In this document: piece by piece, positions 41,808 through 50,345 of the stretch
Position numbering within the stretch: the stretch's first letter is position 1
How the letters are laid out: every line of letters begins with the position of its first letter
Source: Halobacillus naozhouensis
GTDB lineage: Bacteria > Bacillota > Bacilli > Bacillales > Halobacillaceae
Direction: 5' to 3'
NCBI RefSeq assembly: GCF_029714185.1
Contig: NZ_CP121671.1
Span: 992,001 to 1,056,000 of the forward strand
DNA: 64,000 nucleotides
Notes under the pieces: generated by a model
Told to the model about the DNA's origin: nothing
Seen by the model: only the letters and a program-made list of their open reading frames with translations
Database searches by the model: none
Translations under genes and position numbers: made by a program

Positions 41808-41933
41808 TAATTTTATATATATTATTATATTATCAATATTTTAATATAAGTCAATAAAATAACGATCAAAAGGGATTTATAAATTCAGAAGATTTTTACA
41901 TAAGTTCAAGATGAAAATATCCAAGCTCGAAGG

Positions 41934-41963
41934 TTGATATTACACGTGTCAAGTTGCTATATT
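41934..41963 (+). promoter_or_regulatory. Promoter of the amino-acid SBP/permease operon
   Basis: TTGATA, 18-nt spacer, TATATT. The spacer contains the 8-bp palindrome ACACGTGT. About 40 nt before the SBP start codon. Confidence 0.45.
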
Positions 41964-42005
41964 GATAAAGTGTGTTATTAAAACGTAGAGAGGTGGACAT
42001 ATTCC

Positions 42006-42893
42006 ATGCGAAAAGGTCTTTTACTTATATTTATTCTCATGTTTTCGGTTGTTCTCGCTGCCTGCGGGGCGGATGAGAATGAAAAGGGTTCAACTGAAAG
42101 CAGTGAGTCAGCAGAGAAAAATACATCAGACTCAAAATGGAGTGAAATTCAAGAGTCAGGTGAAATTGTGGTCGGTACATCAGGAACGCTTTATCCAGCT
42201 TCCTACTATCCTGAGGGTTCTGACAAGCTTACAGGATACGACGTGGAAATTATGCGTGAAGTGGCCAAACGTTTAGATTTAGAGCTTTCTTTTGAAGAAT
42301 ACGGAGTAGATGGATTGTTATCTGCTATTAAAAGCGGTCGTATAGACATGGTAATCAATGATATGGAAGTTACTGAAAATAGGAAGAAGGAATTTGCATT
42401 TAGTGATCCATATAAATATTCATATTCCACTATGATTGTGCGTGAATCAGATCTATCAGGTATCGAAACCTTAGAGGATCTTGAAGGGAAGAAACATGGT
42501 GGAGGCGCAACAACAGTGTTTTCAAAGATTGCTTCACACTTTGGAGCTGAAACGAAGACTTACGGAAACGTAGCCAATGATGTGTATCTTCGTGACGTGG
42601 CTAATGGACGTACGGATTTCATTATTAATGACTACTATCTGCAAACCTTAGCGCTAAAAGCATTGCCGGATATACCGGTGAAACTTCATCCAGATCTCAA
42701 ATTTCATCCAACAGAATCAGCCATTGTTATGCCAAAAGATGCTTCAACTCTAAAAAAGAAAATTGATGAAACATTAAATGAGATGAGAGAAGATGGAACG
42801 TTAACTAAAATTTCTAAAGAATTCTTCGGTGGAAAAGATGCCTCTAAGAAACCCGAAGCCGATGTAAAAGAAATTGAAGGTTTAGACCTGTAG
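42006..42893 (+). CDS. Amino-acid ABC transporter substrate-binding lipoprotein
   Basis: Family 3 (polar amino acid/cystine-type) solute-binding protein, anchored outside the membrane. 295 residues. Lipoprotein signal MRKGLLLIFILMFSVVLAAC with lipobox Cys20, a polar Ser/Glu linker, then the SBP domain beginning EIQESGEIVVGTSGTLYPAS and SDKLTGYDVEIMREVAKRL. Ligand not predictable; TcyA-like cystine binding is one option. AGAGGTGG precedes the ATG. Followed after 10 nt by its permease. Confidence 0.87.
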   Translation: MRKGLLLIFILMFSVVLAACGADENEKGSTESSESAEKNTSDSKWSEIQESGEIVVGTSGTLYPASYYPEGSDKLTGYDVEIMREVAKRLDLELSFEEYGVDGLLSAIKSGRIDMVINDMEVTENRKKEFAFSDPYKYSYSTMIVRESDLSGIETLEDLEGKKHGGGATTVFSKIASHFGAETKTYGNVANDVYLRDVANGRTDFIINDYYLQTLALKALPDIPVKLHPDLKFHPTESAIVMPKDASTLKKKIDETLNEMREDGTLTKISKEFFGGKDASKKPEADVKEIEGLDL

Positions 42894-42903
42894 GGGTCTC
42901 ATT

Positions 42904-43596
42904 ATGTTTGGTATTGAAATCAATGACGTCAATTTAGAAAAGCTGTTTGTGCCAGAACGCGCTTGGGACAATTTACCTTTTGTGTTAGAAGGAGTACCTT
43001 ATACGTTACTAGTAGCTATTCTGGGTATGGTACTCGGTCTAATTATCGGGTTCTTTTTAGCTTTGGCAAGGGGATCAGACAATCGTCTGTTGAGATGGCC
43101 TGCTCGTATTTATATTACCTTGATGCGTGGGACGCCGATTCTGGTTTATTTATTTGTGCTCTATTTTGGACTTCCGGTAATCGGGATCACAATGACAGCG
43201 CCAATAGCTGCTATTATCGGATTCGGGACGAATAGTGCGGCGTACATCGCAGAGATCAATCGCTCTTCACTGAATAGTGTGGATCATGGTCAATGGGAAT
43301 CATCGCGAGCGCTTGGATTATCTTATTGGAAAACAATGCGAAGAATCATTGTGCCGCAAGCAACGAGAATTGCGATTCCACCGCTAGCGAACGTTTTTCT
43401 TGATATATTAAAAGCAACTTCTTTAGCTGCGATGATTTCGGTTCCAGAGATTTTGAACAAGGCCCAAATTGTTGCAGGACGCACAACAGATTCGTTAACG
43501 ATGTATATCCTGGCTGCAATGATCTATCTGGTATTAACCTTGATCTTCTCGGTTCTTCAGGATTATTTAGAGCGTCGTTACAATAAATTTTTATAA
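42904..43596 (+). CDS. Amino-acid ABC transporter permease
   Basis: HisM/GlnP/TcyB-type permease subunit. 230 residues, about five TM helices. LARGSDNRLLRWPARIYITL and MRGTPILVYLFVLYF near residues 60-85 and the EAA loop SRALGLSYWKTMRRIIVPQA near residue 138 are seen. No cognate ATPase gene follows; the next gene is the zinc-type ATPase in its own Zur-controlled operon after a terminator. The ATPase must be elsewhere or shared. Confidence 0.9.
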   Translation: MFGIEINDVNLEKLFVPERAWDNLPFVLEGVPYTLLVAILGMVLGLIIGFFLALARGSDNRLLRWPARIYITLMRGTPILVYLFVLYFGLPVIGITMTAPIAAIIGFGTNSAAYIAEINRSSLNSVDHGQWESSRALGLSYWKTMRRIIVPQATRIAIPPLANVFLDILKATSLAAMISVPEILNKAQIVAGRTTDSLTMYILAAMIYLVLTLIFSVLQDYLERRYNKFL

Positions 43597-43602
43597 ACGT
43601 CT

Positions 43603-43635
43603 ATCGTCGGTCCTGGGTGGCCGGCGATTTTATTT
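43603..43635 (+). terminator. Terminator after the permease
   Basis: Ten-base stem ATCGTCGGTC/GGCCGGCGAT with two wobble pairs followed by TTTTATTT. Confidence 0.75.
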
Positions 43636-43739
43636 GCAGCAGCCTTCAGCGGGTAAATTTATACCTTTTTCCTTGTTAGAAAAGAGGTGTGACTTTGCAT
43701 CACGGATCCAATCCTACTATGATGTAGTATGGCAATTGT

Positions 43740-43760
43740 AAATCGTAATGGTTTTGAATT
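43740..43760 (+). promoter_or_regulatory. Second Zur-like site of znuCB-zur
   Basis: AAATCGTAAT is a perfect left half-site of the Zur consensus; the right half matches at 6 of 10. Lies 55 nt upstream of the better box. Confidence 0.4.
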
Positions 43761-43795
43761 ACTCGTTTACAATTAATTTAGGAACCATTATAATT

Positions 43796-43816
43796 AAATC
43801 GTAATCATTCTTATTT
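43796..43816 (+). promoter_or_regulatory. Zur box of znuCB-zur
   Basis: AAATCGTAATCATTCTTATTT: perfect left half and 7 of 10 in the right half of the B. subtilis Zur box (AAATCGTAATnATTACGATTT), 18 nt before znuC. Confidence 0.7.
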
Positions 43817-43833
43817 TTGAAAGGGAACTGTGT

Positions 43834-44613
43834 ATGGGCAATGATAAAATTATAGAAGTAGACCATGTTTCTTTTAAATATGATGCAGAGTGGATTGTGC
43901 AGGACGTGGATCTATCTATTGAAAAAGGACAATTCTTAGGTCTTGTCGGCCCAAACGGATCTGGAAAGTCTACGCTAATTAAATTAATGCTTGGTCTGGT
44001 TAAACCAGATCAGGGAAATATTCGTCTCTTTGGGCGAGAACTGCGTTACTTTGATCAATGGCAGGAAGTCGGATTTGTTTCACAGAAAGCAAATAGTTTT
44101 AATTCAGGTTTTCCTGCTACTGTACTTGAGGTTGTGAAAACCGGGCTCGTGTCTCGTATAGGGGCTTTTCGTTTTTTTAATCGTAAACATAAAGAGAAAG
44201 CATTGGAAGCTTTAAGAATCGTGGAGATGGACGATTACGCTGATAGCAGCATTGGCGAGCTGTCAGGGGGCCAGCAGCAACGTGTATTTATTGCCCGCGC
44301 ACTTGTCAGCGACCCTGCTTTGCTGATCCTGGACGAGCCCACAGTTGGTGTAGATGCCAAACATGTTGCTGACTTCTATGACTTACTGGCTAGGCTAAAT
44401 CGGGAGCAGGGCATATCCTTGTTAATGGTGACACACGACATCGGAACGATAACAGAACATGCAACACATGTGGCATGCATGAATAAGTCTGTGCACTTTC
44501 ATGGGGCATCTGAAGAATATAAAGGATTTGATGAGGGGAATTTGAATCAATTATATGGCCATTCCGTTCAACAGCTCACTCATAACCATGAGCATGGGGT
44601 GAATCACTCATGA
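43834..44613 (+). CDS. znuC: Zinc ABC transporter ATP-binding protein
   Basis: ATPase of a ZnuABC/AdcABC zinc importer. 259 residues. Walker A GPNGSGKST near residue 38, Q-loop FVSQK, signature LSGGQQQRV near residue 143, Walker B LLILDEPTVGVD near residue 165 and H-loop THDIG near residue 200. The C-terminal tail THNHEHGVNHS is His-rich and may sense or buffer zinc. Overlaps znuB by 4 bp (ATGA). Zur box upstream. Confidence 0.94.
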   Translation: MGNDKIIEVDHVSFKYDAEWIVQDVDLSIEKGQFLGLVGPNGSGKSTLIKLMLGLVKPDQGNIRLFGRELRYFDQWQEVGFVSQKANSFNSGFPATVLEVVKTGLVSRIGAFRFFNRKHKEKALEALRIVEMDDYADSSIGELSGGQQQRVFIARALVSDPALLILDEPTVGVDAKHVADFYDLLARLNREQGISLLMVTHDIGTITEHATHVACMNKSVHFHGASEEYKGFDEGNLNQLYGHSVQQLTHNHEHGVNHS

Positions 44614-45467
44614 TCGAAAGTTTTTTTCAGTATGAGTTTTTACAAAATGCAGCCATAACAGGAATGCTGATCGGGATAGTGGCTCCATTATTAGGCGTCT
44701 TTATCGTGGTTCGAAGACTTTCTTTGATTGCCGACGCCCTATCTCACATCACACTGACCGGTATTGCGGCTAGTCTTTTGTTAGAAAAGAAAGTTTCGGC
44801 CGTGCAGGATCTTAACCCTGTTTATATGGGAATGGTGTTTTCTGTTGGCGGCGCTATTTTAATCGAGAAACTCCGTAAAGTCTATAAACATTATGAGGAG
44901 CTGGCGATTCCTATCATTTTATCCGGCGGGATCGGATTAGGTGTGCTGCTGATCTCATTAGCAGACGGTTTCAATACAGATTTGTTCAGTTATTTATTTG
45001 GCAGTGTAACGGCCGTCAGCCGTTCGAATATGTGGACGGTATTAATCATTACTCTTGTCGTTCTCACGATTGTTATCCTTTTTTATAAGGAATTGTTTGT
45101 CTTGTCATTTGATGAAGAACATGCTTCCATTTCCGGGGTGAATGGCAAATGGATCCACCTCTTGTTTATTGTGATGGTTGCATTGGTAATTGCTTCAGCT
45201 ATGCAGGTAGTCGGGATACTGCTCGTGTCAGCACTGATGACATTGCCGGTGGCAGCTGCCTTACGAATTGCTGCCAGCTTCAAACAAACCATTGGGTTAT
45301 CGATTGCATTTGGAGAGCTATCCGTTATTCTTGGTTTGTATGCCTCCTACCATTTAAGCGTCCCCCCTGGAGGAACCATTGTTCTGACAGCGATCATTAT
45401 TCTAATAATGGCGATGCTTTATAAAAAGGTGAGAAATCAACTCTATATAAAGGGTGAAACAGTATGA
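44610..45467 (+). CDS. znuB: Zinc ABC transporter permease
   Basis: Family 3 metal permease (ZnuB/AdcB/MntB type). 285 residues with about eight TM segments. N-terminal FQYEFLQNAAITGMLIGIVA and RRLSLIADALSHITLTGIAA near residue 30 are family blocks; VGILLVSALMTLPVAAALR near residue 205 contacts the ATPase/metal path. Overlaps znuC and zur by 4 bp each, so the three genes are translationally coupled. Confidence 0.94.
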   Translation: MIESFFQYEFLQNAAITGMLIGIVAPLLGVFIVVRRLSLIADALSHITLTGIAASLLLEKKVSAVQDLNPVYMGMVFSVGGAILIEKLRKVYKHYEELAIPIILSGGIGLGVLLISLADGFNTDLFSYLFGSVTAVSRSNMWTVLIITLVVLTIVILFYKELFVLSFDEEHASISGVNGKWIHLLFIVMVALVIASAMQVVGILLVSALMTLPVAAALRIAASFKQTIGLSIAFGELSVILGLYASYHLSVPPGGTIVLTAIIILIMAMLYKKVRNQLYIKGETV

Positions 45468-45874
45468 ATGTGGAAACAGCCTTGCAACTCCTTAAAGAAA
45501 AAGGATATAAACGGACGAGACAAAGAGAGCGTATTGTTGAAATCTTTGTCAATCAAGATCAGTACATTGCCGCAAAAGCTATTCTCAAGCAAATTCAGGA
45601 AGACTTCCCCAGTGTCAGTTATGATACGATTTACCGTAACCTTTACCTGTTAACGGAAGAAGAAATTCTTGAAGCTACGGAATTAAGCGGAGAAAAGCAT
45701 TTCCGTTTAGGTTGTGAAACTCATGGTCATCATCATCATTTTATATGTACGGATTGTGGAAAAACGAAGTCGATTGAGTTCTGCCCGATGGAAAGTATTA
45801 ACGAACATCTAAGCGGCTATGATATTGAAAATCATAAATTTGAGATTTACGGAAAGTGTCCCCGATGCAGTTAG
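45464..45874 (+). CDS. zur: Zinc uptake regulator, Fur family
   Basis: Fur-family repressor of zinc uptake. 136 residues. Winged-helix domain (LKEKGYKRTRQRERIVEIF, then VSYDTIYRNLYLL), regulatory metal site around HGHHHHFIC, and two structural zinc pairs CTDCG and CPRCS. Placed in the operon it should control through the box at 43796-43816, so it is likely autoregulated. The context and Zur boxes make Zur more likely than Fur or PerR. Confidence 0.92.
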   Translation: MNVETALQLLKEKGYKRTRQRERIVEIFVNQDQYIAAKAILKQIQEDFPSVSYDTIYRNLYLLTEEEILEATELSGEKHFRLGCETHGHHHHFICTDCGKTKSIEFCPMESINEHLSGYDIENHKFEIYGKCPRCS

Positions 45875-45920
45875 TAAAGGTCTGCGACACGAGTCGCGGG
45901 CTTTTATTTTAGGTTTATGC

Positions 45921-45941
45921 AAAAAGTAATGATTACAATTT
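45921..45941 (+). promoter_or_regulatory. Zur box of znuA
   Basis: AAAAAGTAATGATTACAATTT matches the 21-nt Zur consensus at 17-18 of 20 defined positions. A further left half-site AAATAGTAAT begins at 45944. znuA therefore has its own Zur-controlled promoter. Confidence 0.75.
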
Positions 45942-45992
45942 ATAAATAGTAATCATTCATGAGATGACTTTCAAAAGAAGGAGGAGGTAACC

Positions 45993-47009
45993 ATGAGTAA
46001 ATATTTAAGTCTTATTTTGATACTTACTTTATTTTTATCTGCATGTGGGAACGAGACATCTCCAGAAGATTCGTCAGACAAACAGTTGGAAATTCACACG
46101 ACCGTTTATCCATTAAAGTTTTTTACAAAACAAATCGCTGGTGATTTAGCAGAGGTTTCATCCATCTTGCCCCCAGGTACAGACCCTCATACTTATGAGC
46201 CAACCACAAAAGAGATGATCAAAATAGCAGAAGCGGAGGCATTTGTCTATAATGGAGCGGGCCTTGAATCCTATGCCAAAACGATCGCTGAGACTGTGAA
46301 GCCTGAAGGGGTGGAAATTCTAGAAGCGTCTAAGGGCGTAAAGCTTGAAGAACACGTTCATGACCATGGGGGTGATCCTCATTCTGAAGAAAAGGAGACT
46401 CATGCTGAAGAAGAGCATTCTCATGAAGAAGAAAAAGATCGTTCACATATAGGGGAAGGGCATGAGGGGCATGTACACGGTAATCAAGACCCTCACATTT
46501 GGCTTGACCCCATTCGTTCGATTCAATTAGCTGAAAATATTAAAGACATGCTTATTTCTCTGCAACCCGAATCAGAGAAGCAATTTACCGAAAACTTTAA
46601 CCAGCTGAAAAATAAGCTGATTGAATTAGATCAGCAATTTCATAATCAGTTAACCAGTAAGCCAAAGGATAAAATCATTGTTTCCCATGCCGCTTATGGA
46701 TACTGGGAACAAGCATACGGAATCGAACAGGTGGCTGTTTCTGGTTTAACCCCAACTAGTGAGCCATCACAAAAAGAACTTGAAGAGATTATTGAAACAG
46801 CTGAGAAATATCAATTGAACTTTGTATTATTTGAACAAAACGTTACACCTAAAGTAGCCAAAGTTGTTCAGAATGAGATCGGCGCAGAACCACTGCGCAT
46901 TCATAACCTTTCGGTGTTAACAGAAGAAAATATCCAATCGAATGAAGATTACTTTAGTCTAATGGAGAAGAATCTTGAAGTGCTGTCTAAAGCCCTGTCA
47001 AAACAATAA
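45993..47009 (+). CDS. znuA: Zinc-binding lipoprotein ZnuA/AdcA
   Basis: Cluster A-I solute-binding protein that captures zinc outside the membrane for ZnuBC. 338 residues. Lipoprotein signal ending LFLSACG (Cys18), PPGTDPHTYEPTTKEM with the first zinc His, a His/Glu-rich loop (HVHDHGGDPHSEEKETHAEE onward, residues 120-170), QDPHIWLDP with the second His, and VSHAAYGYWEQAYG with the third. All expected for ZnuA. GGAGGAGG is 7 nt before the ATG. Confidence 0.95.
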   Translation: MSKYLSLILILTLFLSACGNETSPEDSSDKQLEIHTTVYPLKFFTKQIAGDLAEVSSILPPGTDPHTYEPTTKEMIKIAEAEAFVYNGAGLESYAKTIAETVKPEGVEILEASKGVKLEEHVHDHGGDPHSEEKETHAEEEHSHEEEKDRSHIGEGHEGHVHGNQDPHIWLDPIRSIQLAENIKDMLISLQPESEKQFTENFNQLKNKLIELDQQFHNQLTSKPKDKIIVSHAAYGYWEQAYGIEQVAVSGLTPTSEPSQKELEEIIETAEKYQLNFVLFEQNVTPKVAKVVQNEIGAEPLRIHNLSVLTEENIQSNEDYFSLMEKNLEVLSKALSKQ

Positions 47010-47010
47010 A

Positions 47011-47044
47011 AAGCTGCACACCGATAATGGTGTGCAGCTTTTTT
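47011..47044 (+). terminator. Terminator of znuA
   Basis: Perfect 12-base stem AAGCTGCACACC/GGTGTGCAGCTT with a 6-nt loop and T-run. Confidence 0.9.
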
Positions 47045-47055
47045 ACCATGGTATG

Positions 47056-48225
47056 TCAGGTGCTAAGGTGCTGAACTTGCGGATTCCGTTTCGAAGCGGT
47101 AGAAATAAACACGAGCAGGAGTAATCCGACAATAATATAAAAGAATGATAAGCCTGGAAAAAGATCAATAACAATCCCTGACAGAAATGGTCCCGCGATA
47201 CTTCCAAGGCTAAAAGCCATCCCGCACATAATGTTGCCTGCTGGAAGTAATTCCTTTGGAAGCAAATCTGTCATATAGGATATTCCCAGTGAGAATAAAG
47301 ACCCTACAAAGAGTCCGCCTAAGGCAAAGGTTACGAATAACCATAGCGTAGAATGCTCAAAGAAGGCAGCGAATAGGAAGGCCACCATTCCTCCTGCAAC
47401 TACGAAAAGGATGACTTTTTTTCTGCCAATTCTGTCACTTAAAGCTCCGAGTGGTATTTGCGATAATAGACTCGCTGCTGCGAATGATGGAATGATCAGA
47501 GACAGGATGTTTACATCATGGCCAATTCGCATCCCATAGACAGGGAAAATGCCATGGAGAGTAGCTTCAAGAAATCCGTACGTCAGTGGAGGGAGAAAAG
47601 CTACCCATCCAAGCTTAAGAGCCCGGCTGAACCGTTTTATTGAACTTGTGCTGTAGACAGTCGTGTCGTTATGATCAGGCATCTCATTTCGGACAAACCA
47701 CATGGTGCTCCAAACGATCAAACTAAGAAGAGCCGATACTAGAAACGGTATGTAAAGGCTGATCGACAATAAATTCGTCATTAGGGGACCAAGGGTAAAC
47801 CCTACGCTGAAAAACAAGCCGTAGTAGGCAATACTTTTGCCGCGAGATTCATTGGCAGCTGAGGCGGTAATCCATGTTTGTGTGCCAAAATGCAGCACTT
47901 GATCGCCAATCCCGACGAGCATGCGTAAAGCAAACCAAAACCATAAAGCCTGCCAAAACGGAAACAAGGCGAGCGAAACAAAGACGAGGGCTCCCCCTAT
48001 CATAATAATAGGCTTATACCCTAGTCTCTGAAGTGGCTTCTCCATAAATGGAGAAGAGATTAAAATCCCGATATATAATCCGGTAGCGTGAAGGCCGTTA
48101 ATTGAGGAAGAGACCCCATTCTTCTCTAAGATCACCGCTAATAACGGTAACAGCATACCTTGAGAAAAACCGGAAATTGTCACAAGCCCAATGAGAATCC
48201 AAAATCTTGACCGTGCTGAAACCAC
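47056..48225 (-). CDS. MFS transporter
   Basis: Major-facilitator protein of 389 residues, 12 expected TM segments, probably an exporter of the YfkF/YttB-like kind; substrate unknown. The N-terminus VSARSRFWILIGLVTISGFS leads straight into helix 1. ALSDRIGRKKVILF in the second half (near residue 250) is the loop 8-9 signature and is better conserved than its N-terminal counterpart (PLQRLGYKPIIMI). Convergent with znuA, divergent from the OsmC-family gene. Confidence 0.82.
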   Translation of the reverse strand: MVSARSRFWILIGLVTISGFSQGMLLPLLAVILEKNGVSSSINGLHATGLYIGILISSPFMEKPLQRLGYKPIIMIGGALVFVSLALFPFWQALWFWFALRMLVGIGDQVLHFGTQTWITASAANESRGKSIAYYGLFFSVGFTLGPLMTNLLSISLYIPFLVSALLSLIVWSTMWFVRNEMPDHNDTTVYSTSSIKRFSRALKLGWVAFLPPLTYGFLEATLHGIFPVYGMRIGHDVNILSLIIPSFAAASLLSQIPLGALSDRIGRKKVILFVVAGGMVAFLFAAFFEHSTLWLFVTFALGGLFVGSLFSLGISYMTDLLPKELLPAGNIMCGMAFSLGSIAGPFLSGIVIDLFPGLSFFYIIVGLLLLVFISTASKRNPQVQHLST

Positions 48226-48379
48226 AGTTCGCTCTCCCCCTTCTGTATTCAGTCATCCATATTATCGTAAACGAAATCAACCTAAGTGGGCAAGAATATT
48301 ACACGTGAGGGGTTATTTACTTGCCTTTAACGGTTATTATATAAAGAGAAAGACACTTTACGGAAAGGGGAAGGATACA

Positions 48380-48772
48380 ATGGAATTTTACATTAAAGGT
48401 GAGGGCATTCGTACATCTTTTGATTACGGGGAACTGGACATTTCTGGTGATGAAATGAATGGTTTTCGTCCATTTCAGTTGATGGTTGCCTCGATTGCCG
48501 GATGTAGTTTGAGTGTGTACCGTAAAATTTTGGACAAGCAGAGAATTGATTATGAAGACATTACGGTCCAGGCAAACGTTGAACGGAATACGGAAGAAGC
48601 CAACCGGATAGAGAGAGTCAGCCTGCGTTTCGTTGTTAAAGGTTATCATTTAAATCAAGATAAACTGCTAAAGAATTTGGAGATATCCCGTAACAATTGT
48701 TCAATGGTCCAATCTGTAAAGGATAGTATCGAAGTAGAAGAATCTCTTGAGTGTATTCAGCTCAGCAGGTAA
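48380..48772 (+). CDS. OsmC-family protein, Cys form
   Basis: OsmC/Ohr-fold thiol peroxidase-like protein. 130 residues. The first Cys is in MVASIAGCSLSVYRKIL and the second in NNCSMVQSVKDS. It lines up with the TGA-containing gene at 15155-15625 and shows Cys where that gene has TGA. The ATG at 48380 follows AAGGGGAAGG; the open frame to 48191 lies opposite the MFS gene and is not coding. Followed by a terminator. Confidence 0.88.
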   Translation: MEFYIKGEGIRTSFDYGELDISGDEMNGFRPFQLMVASIAGCSLSVYRKILDKQRIDYEDITVQANVERNTEEANRIERVSLRFVVKGYHLNQDKLLKNLEISRNNCSMVQSVKDSIEVEESLECIQLSR

Positions 48773-48778
48773 AATAAA

Positions 48779-48818
48779 GGAGCCTATCCTGAAATAAGCA
48801 GGATGGAGCTTCTTTTTT
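48779..48818 (+). terminator. Terminator after the OsmC-family gene
   Basis: Imperfect stem AGCCTATCCTG/CAGGATGGAGCT with a six-T run. Confidence 0.7.
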
Positions 48819-48875
48819 ATTGACTCTGAACCTGTTCAAACAACATGAAAAGGTTCTGCATACAGGGGTGGGGAC

Positions 48876-49483
48876 ATGAGGACTTTTTTAGTGAAAACAC
48901 TTTTTTATATAGTGGGTTTAACCATCATCTCACTCGGTGTTACCTTAACGATTAAAGCAGACCTTGGCGCAGGAGCCTGGGATGCGATGAATGTCGGGCT
49001 CACTGAAATAATTGGCTTCTCAGTGGGGAATTGGGTCATTATTATTGGTTCCATTTTGATAGGCACCAATGCACTCATTGCCAGGGAACGTCCAGACATA
49101 CTGGCGGTGGTCACTATTTTAGTTATCGGGAAGATGATTGATTTTTGGCTGATTACTGGTTTGGCTCCGTTCTCTTTTACCGGATTTTTAACTCAATTTA
49201 TCTTCCTTATTTTAGGGATAGTTGTAATTGCAATAGGGGTTTCGTTATATTTACAGCCAAACTATTCACTCAATCCAATCGATGGTTGGTGGCATTACAG
49301 AAACGGTTTGGCTTATCGCTTACTGTCGCAAAAACGTTCACGGAAGGATTTGCTCTGATCCTTGCTCTCCTTTTTGGGGGACCTATCGGACTTGGGACTG
49401 TAATCATCCTCGTGTTAATTGGCCCAACGATCCAGTTCTTTGATCCAAAGGCAGAACGTGTGATGAACAAAATGATTTCTTAA
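48876..49483 (+). pseudogene. YczE-family membrane protein with a -1 nt frameshift
   Basis: YczE/YyaS/YitT-like integral membrane protein. The frame from ATG 48876 gives helices and LYLQPNYSLNPIDG, then turns to unrelated WWHYRNGLAYRLL at about 49284-49290. From there the +2 frame continues the family (VALQKRFGLSLTVAKTF, then LLFGGPIGLGTVIILVLIG, ending at 49483). Insertion of one T in GGTTGG would join both into about 202 residues, normal for the family. Either a recent frameshift or a sequence error. GGGGTGGGG precedes the ATG. Confidence 0.75.
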
Positions 49484-49546
49484 ATGAGAATAGTTCAGGA
49501 CCATTTTTCACAAGCTATAGAAAAATGAAAGGTGGTCAGAAACAGG

Positions 49547-50341
49547 ATGAGATTCAAGTGGCTAGGACTTATCGTTCTTATTGGCTTCATCTCTTTAGTT
49601 TCATCACAAGGTATACTTGCCAAGGAAAAAGAACAGGACAAAAATTCAACCATCCCTAATCACGTCTTAAATATTTCGAAGGATAACACCTATCCTAACT
49701 CAACAGATGATCAAGAAATATTAGAAGCTGAAAAATTAACGGATGAACTGATGGAAGAGTCAGATGTTCGGATTACGAACCCACAGTTGATCGAGATGCT
49801 AAATGAAACAACTCTAAAACCTTCCCCGTTTGCATTAGGTTATCGAGCGGAGATTTTTTTAGGACGGTGGCCATTAACTTATAAATCAACAGAGTCCAAT
49901 ATTAATTGGGAGTATCAGCAGATTAATGTTAATGAGCTGGACAATCATGGAGGCACCCAGCCAGCCAAAATGAGTTACGAGCAGAAGGAAGAAAAGCATG
50001 TAAAAGGTGGACTAACATCCAAGATCAGCCACAGTGATCAAATCATGAAGTTAATTTTGTTAGAGGCACAAAAGAATTCGAAGCTTCCACTTTCGTTTCA
50101 CACGGTAATAGGGGCGGGAACGAAGCAGAAAAACACATACTCTGTGCCCGTTAATAAAACAGGTGTTCTTCAAGCATATGCCCCTGCCATCAACGAAAAA
50201 GGGGAAGTCACATTTGGTGATGTGTACATTAAGTTAAAAGGCTCGAAGAAAACCTTGGAAATTAAAAATGTAACTAGACAAGGGATCGGGGCCTGGATTC
50301 CCATTCAGGATCATGTCAGTTTCTCTTTTGAATTAAAATAA
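49547..50341 (+). CDS. yfkD: YfkD-family protein
   Basis: Exported or membrane-anchored protein of unknown role, found in Bacillaceae (B. subtilis YfkD, about 264 residues). About 264 residues here: signal-like N-terminus (FKWLGLIVLIGFISLVSSQG), then polar sequence with ALGYRAEIFLGRWPLTYKS in the middle. The ATG at 49547 lies about 11 nt after AGGTGG. It is convergent with yfkC, which is also its neighbour in B. subtilis. Confidence 0.82.
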   Translation: MRFKWLGLIVLIGFISLVSSQGILAKEKEQDKNSTIPNHVLNISKDNTYPNSTDDQEILEAEKLTDELMEESDVRITNPQLIEMLNETTLKPSPFALGYRAEIFLGRWPLTYKSTESNINWEYQQINVNELDNHGGTQPAKMSYEQKEEKHVKGGLTSKISHSDQIMKLILLEAQKNSKLPLSFHTVIGAGTKQKNTYSVPVNKTGVLQAYAPAINEKGEVTFGDVYIKLKGSKKTLEIKNVTRQGIGAWIPIQDHVSFSFELK

Positions 50342-50345
50342 AGCC

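Noticed and set aside
41785..41870. AT-rich replication or partition origin
   Set aside because: No DnaA boxes, iterons or replication genes; better explained as regulator sites and AT-rich promoter DNA.
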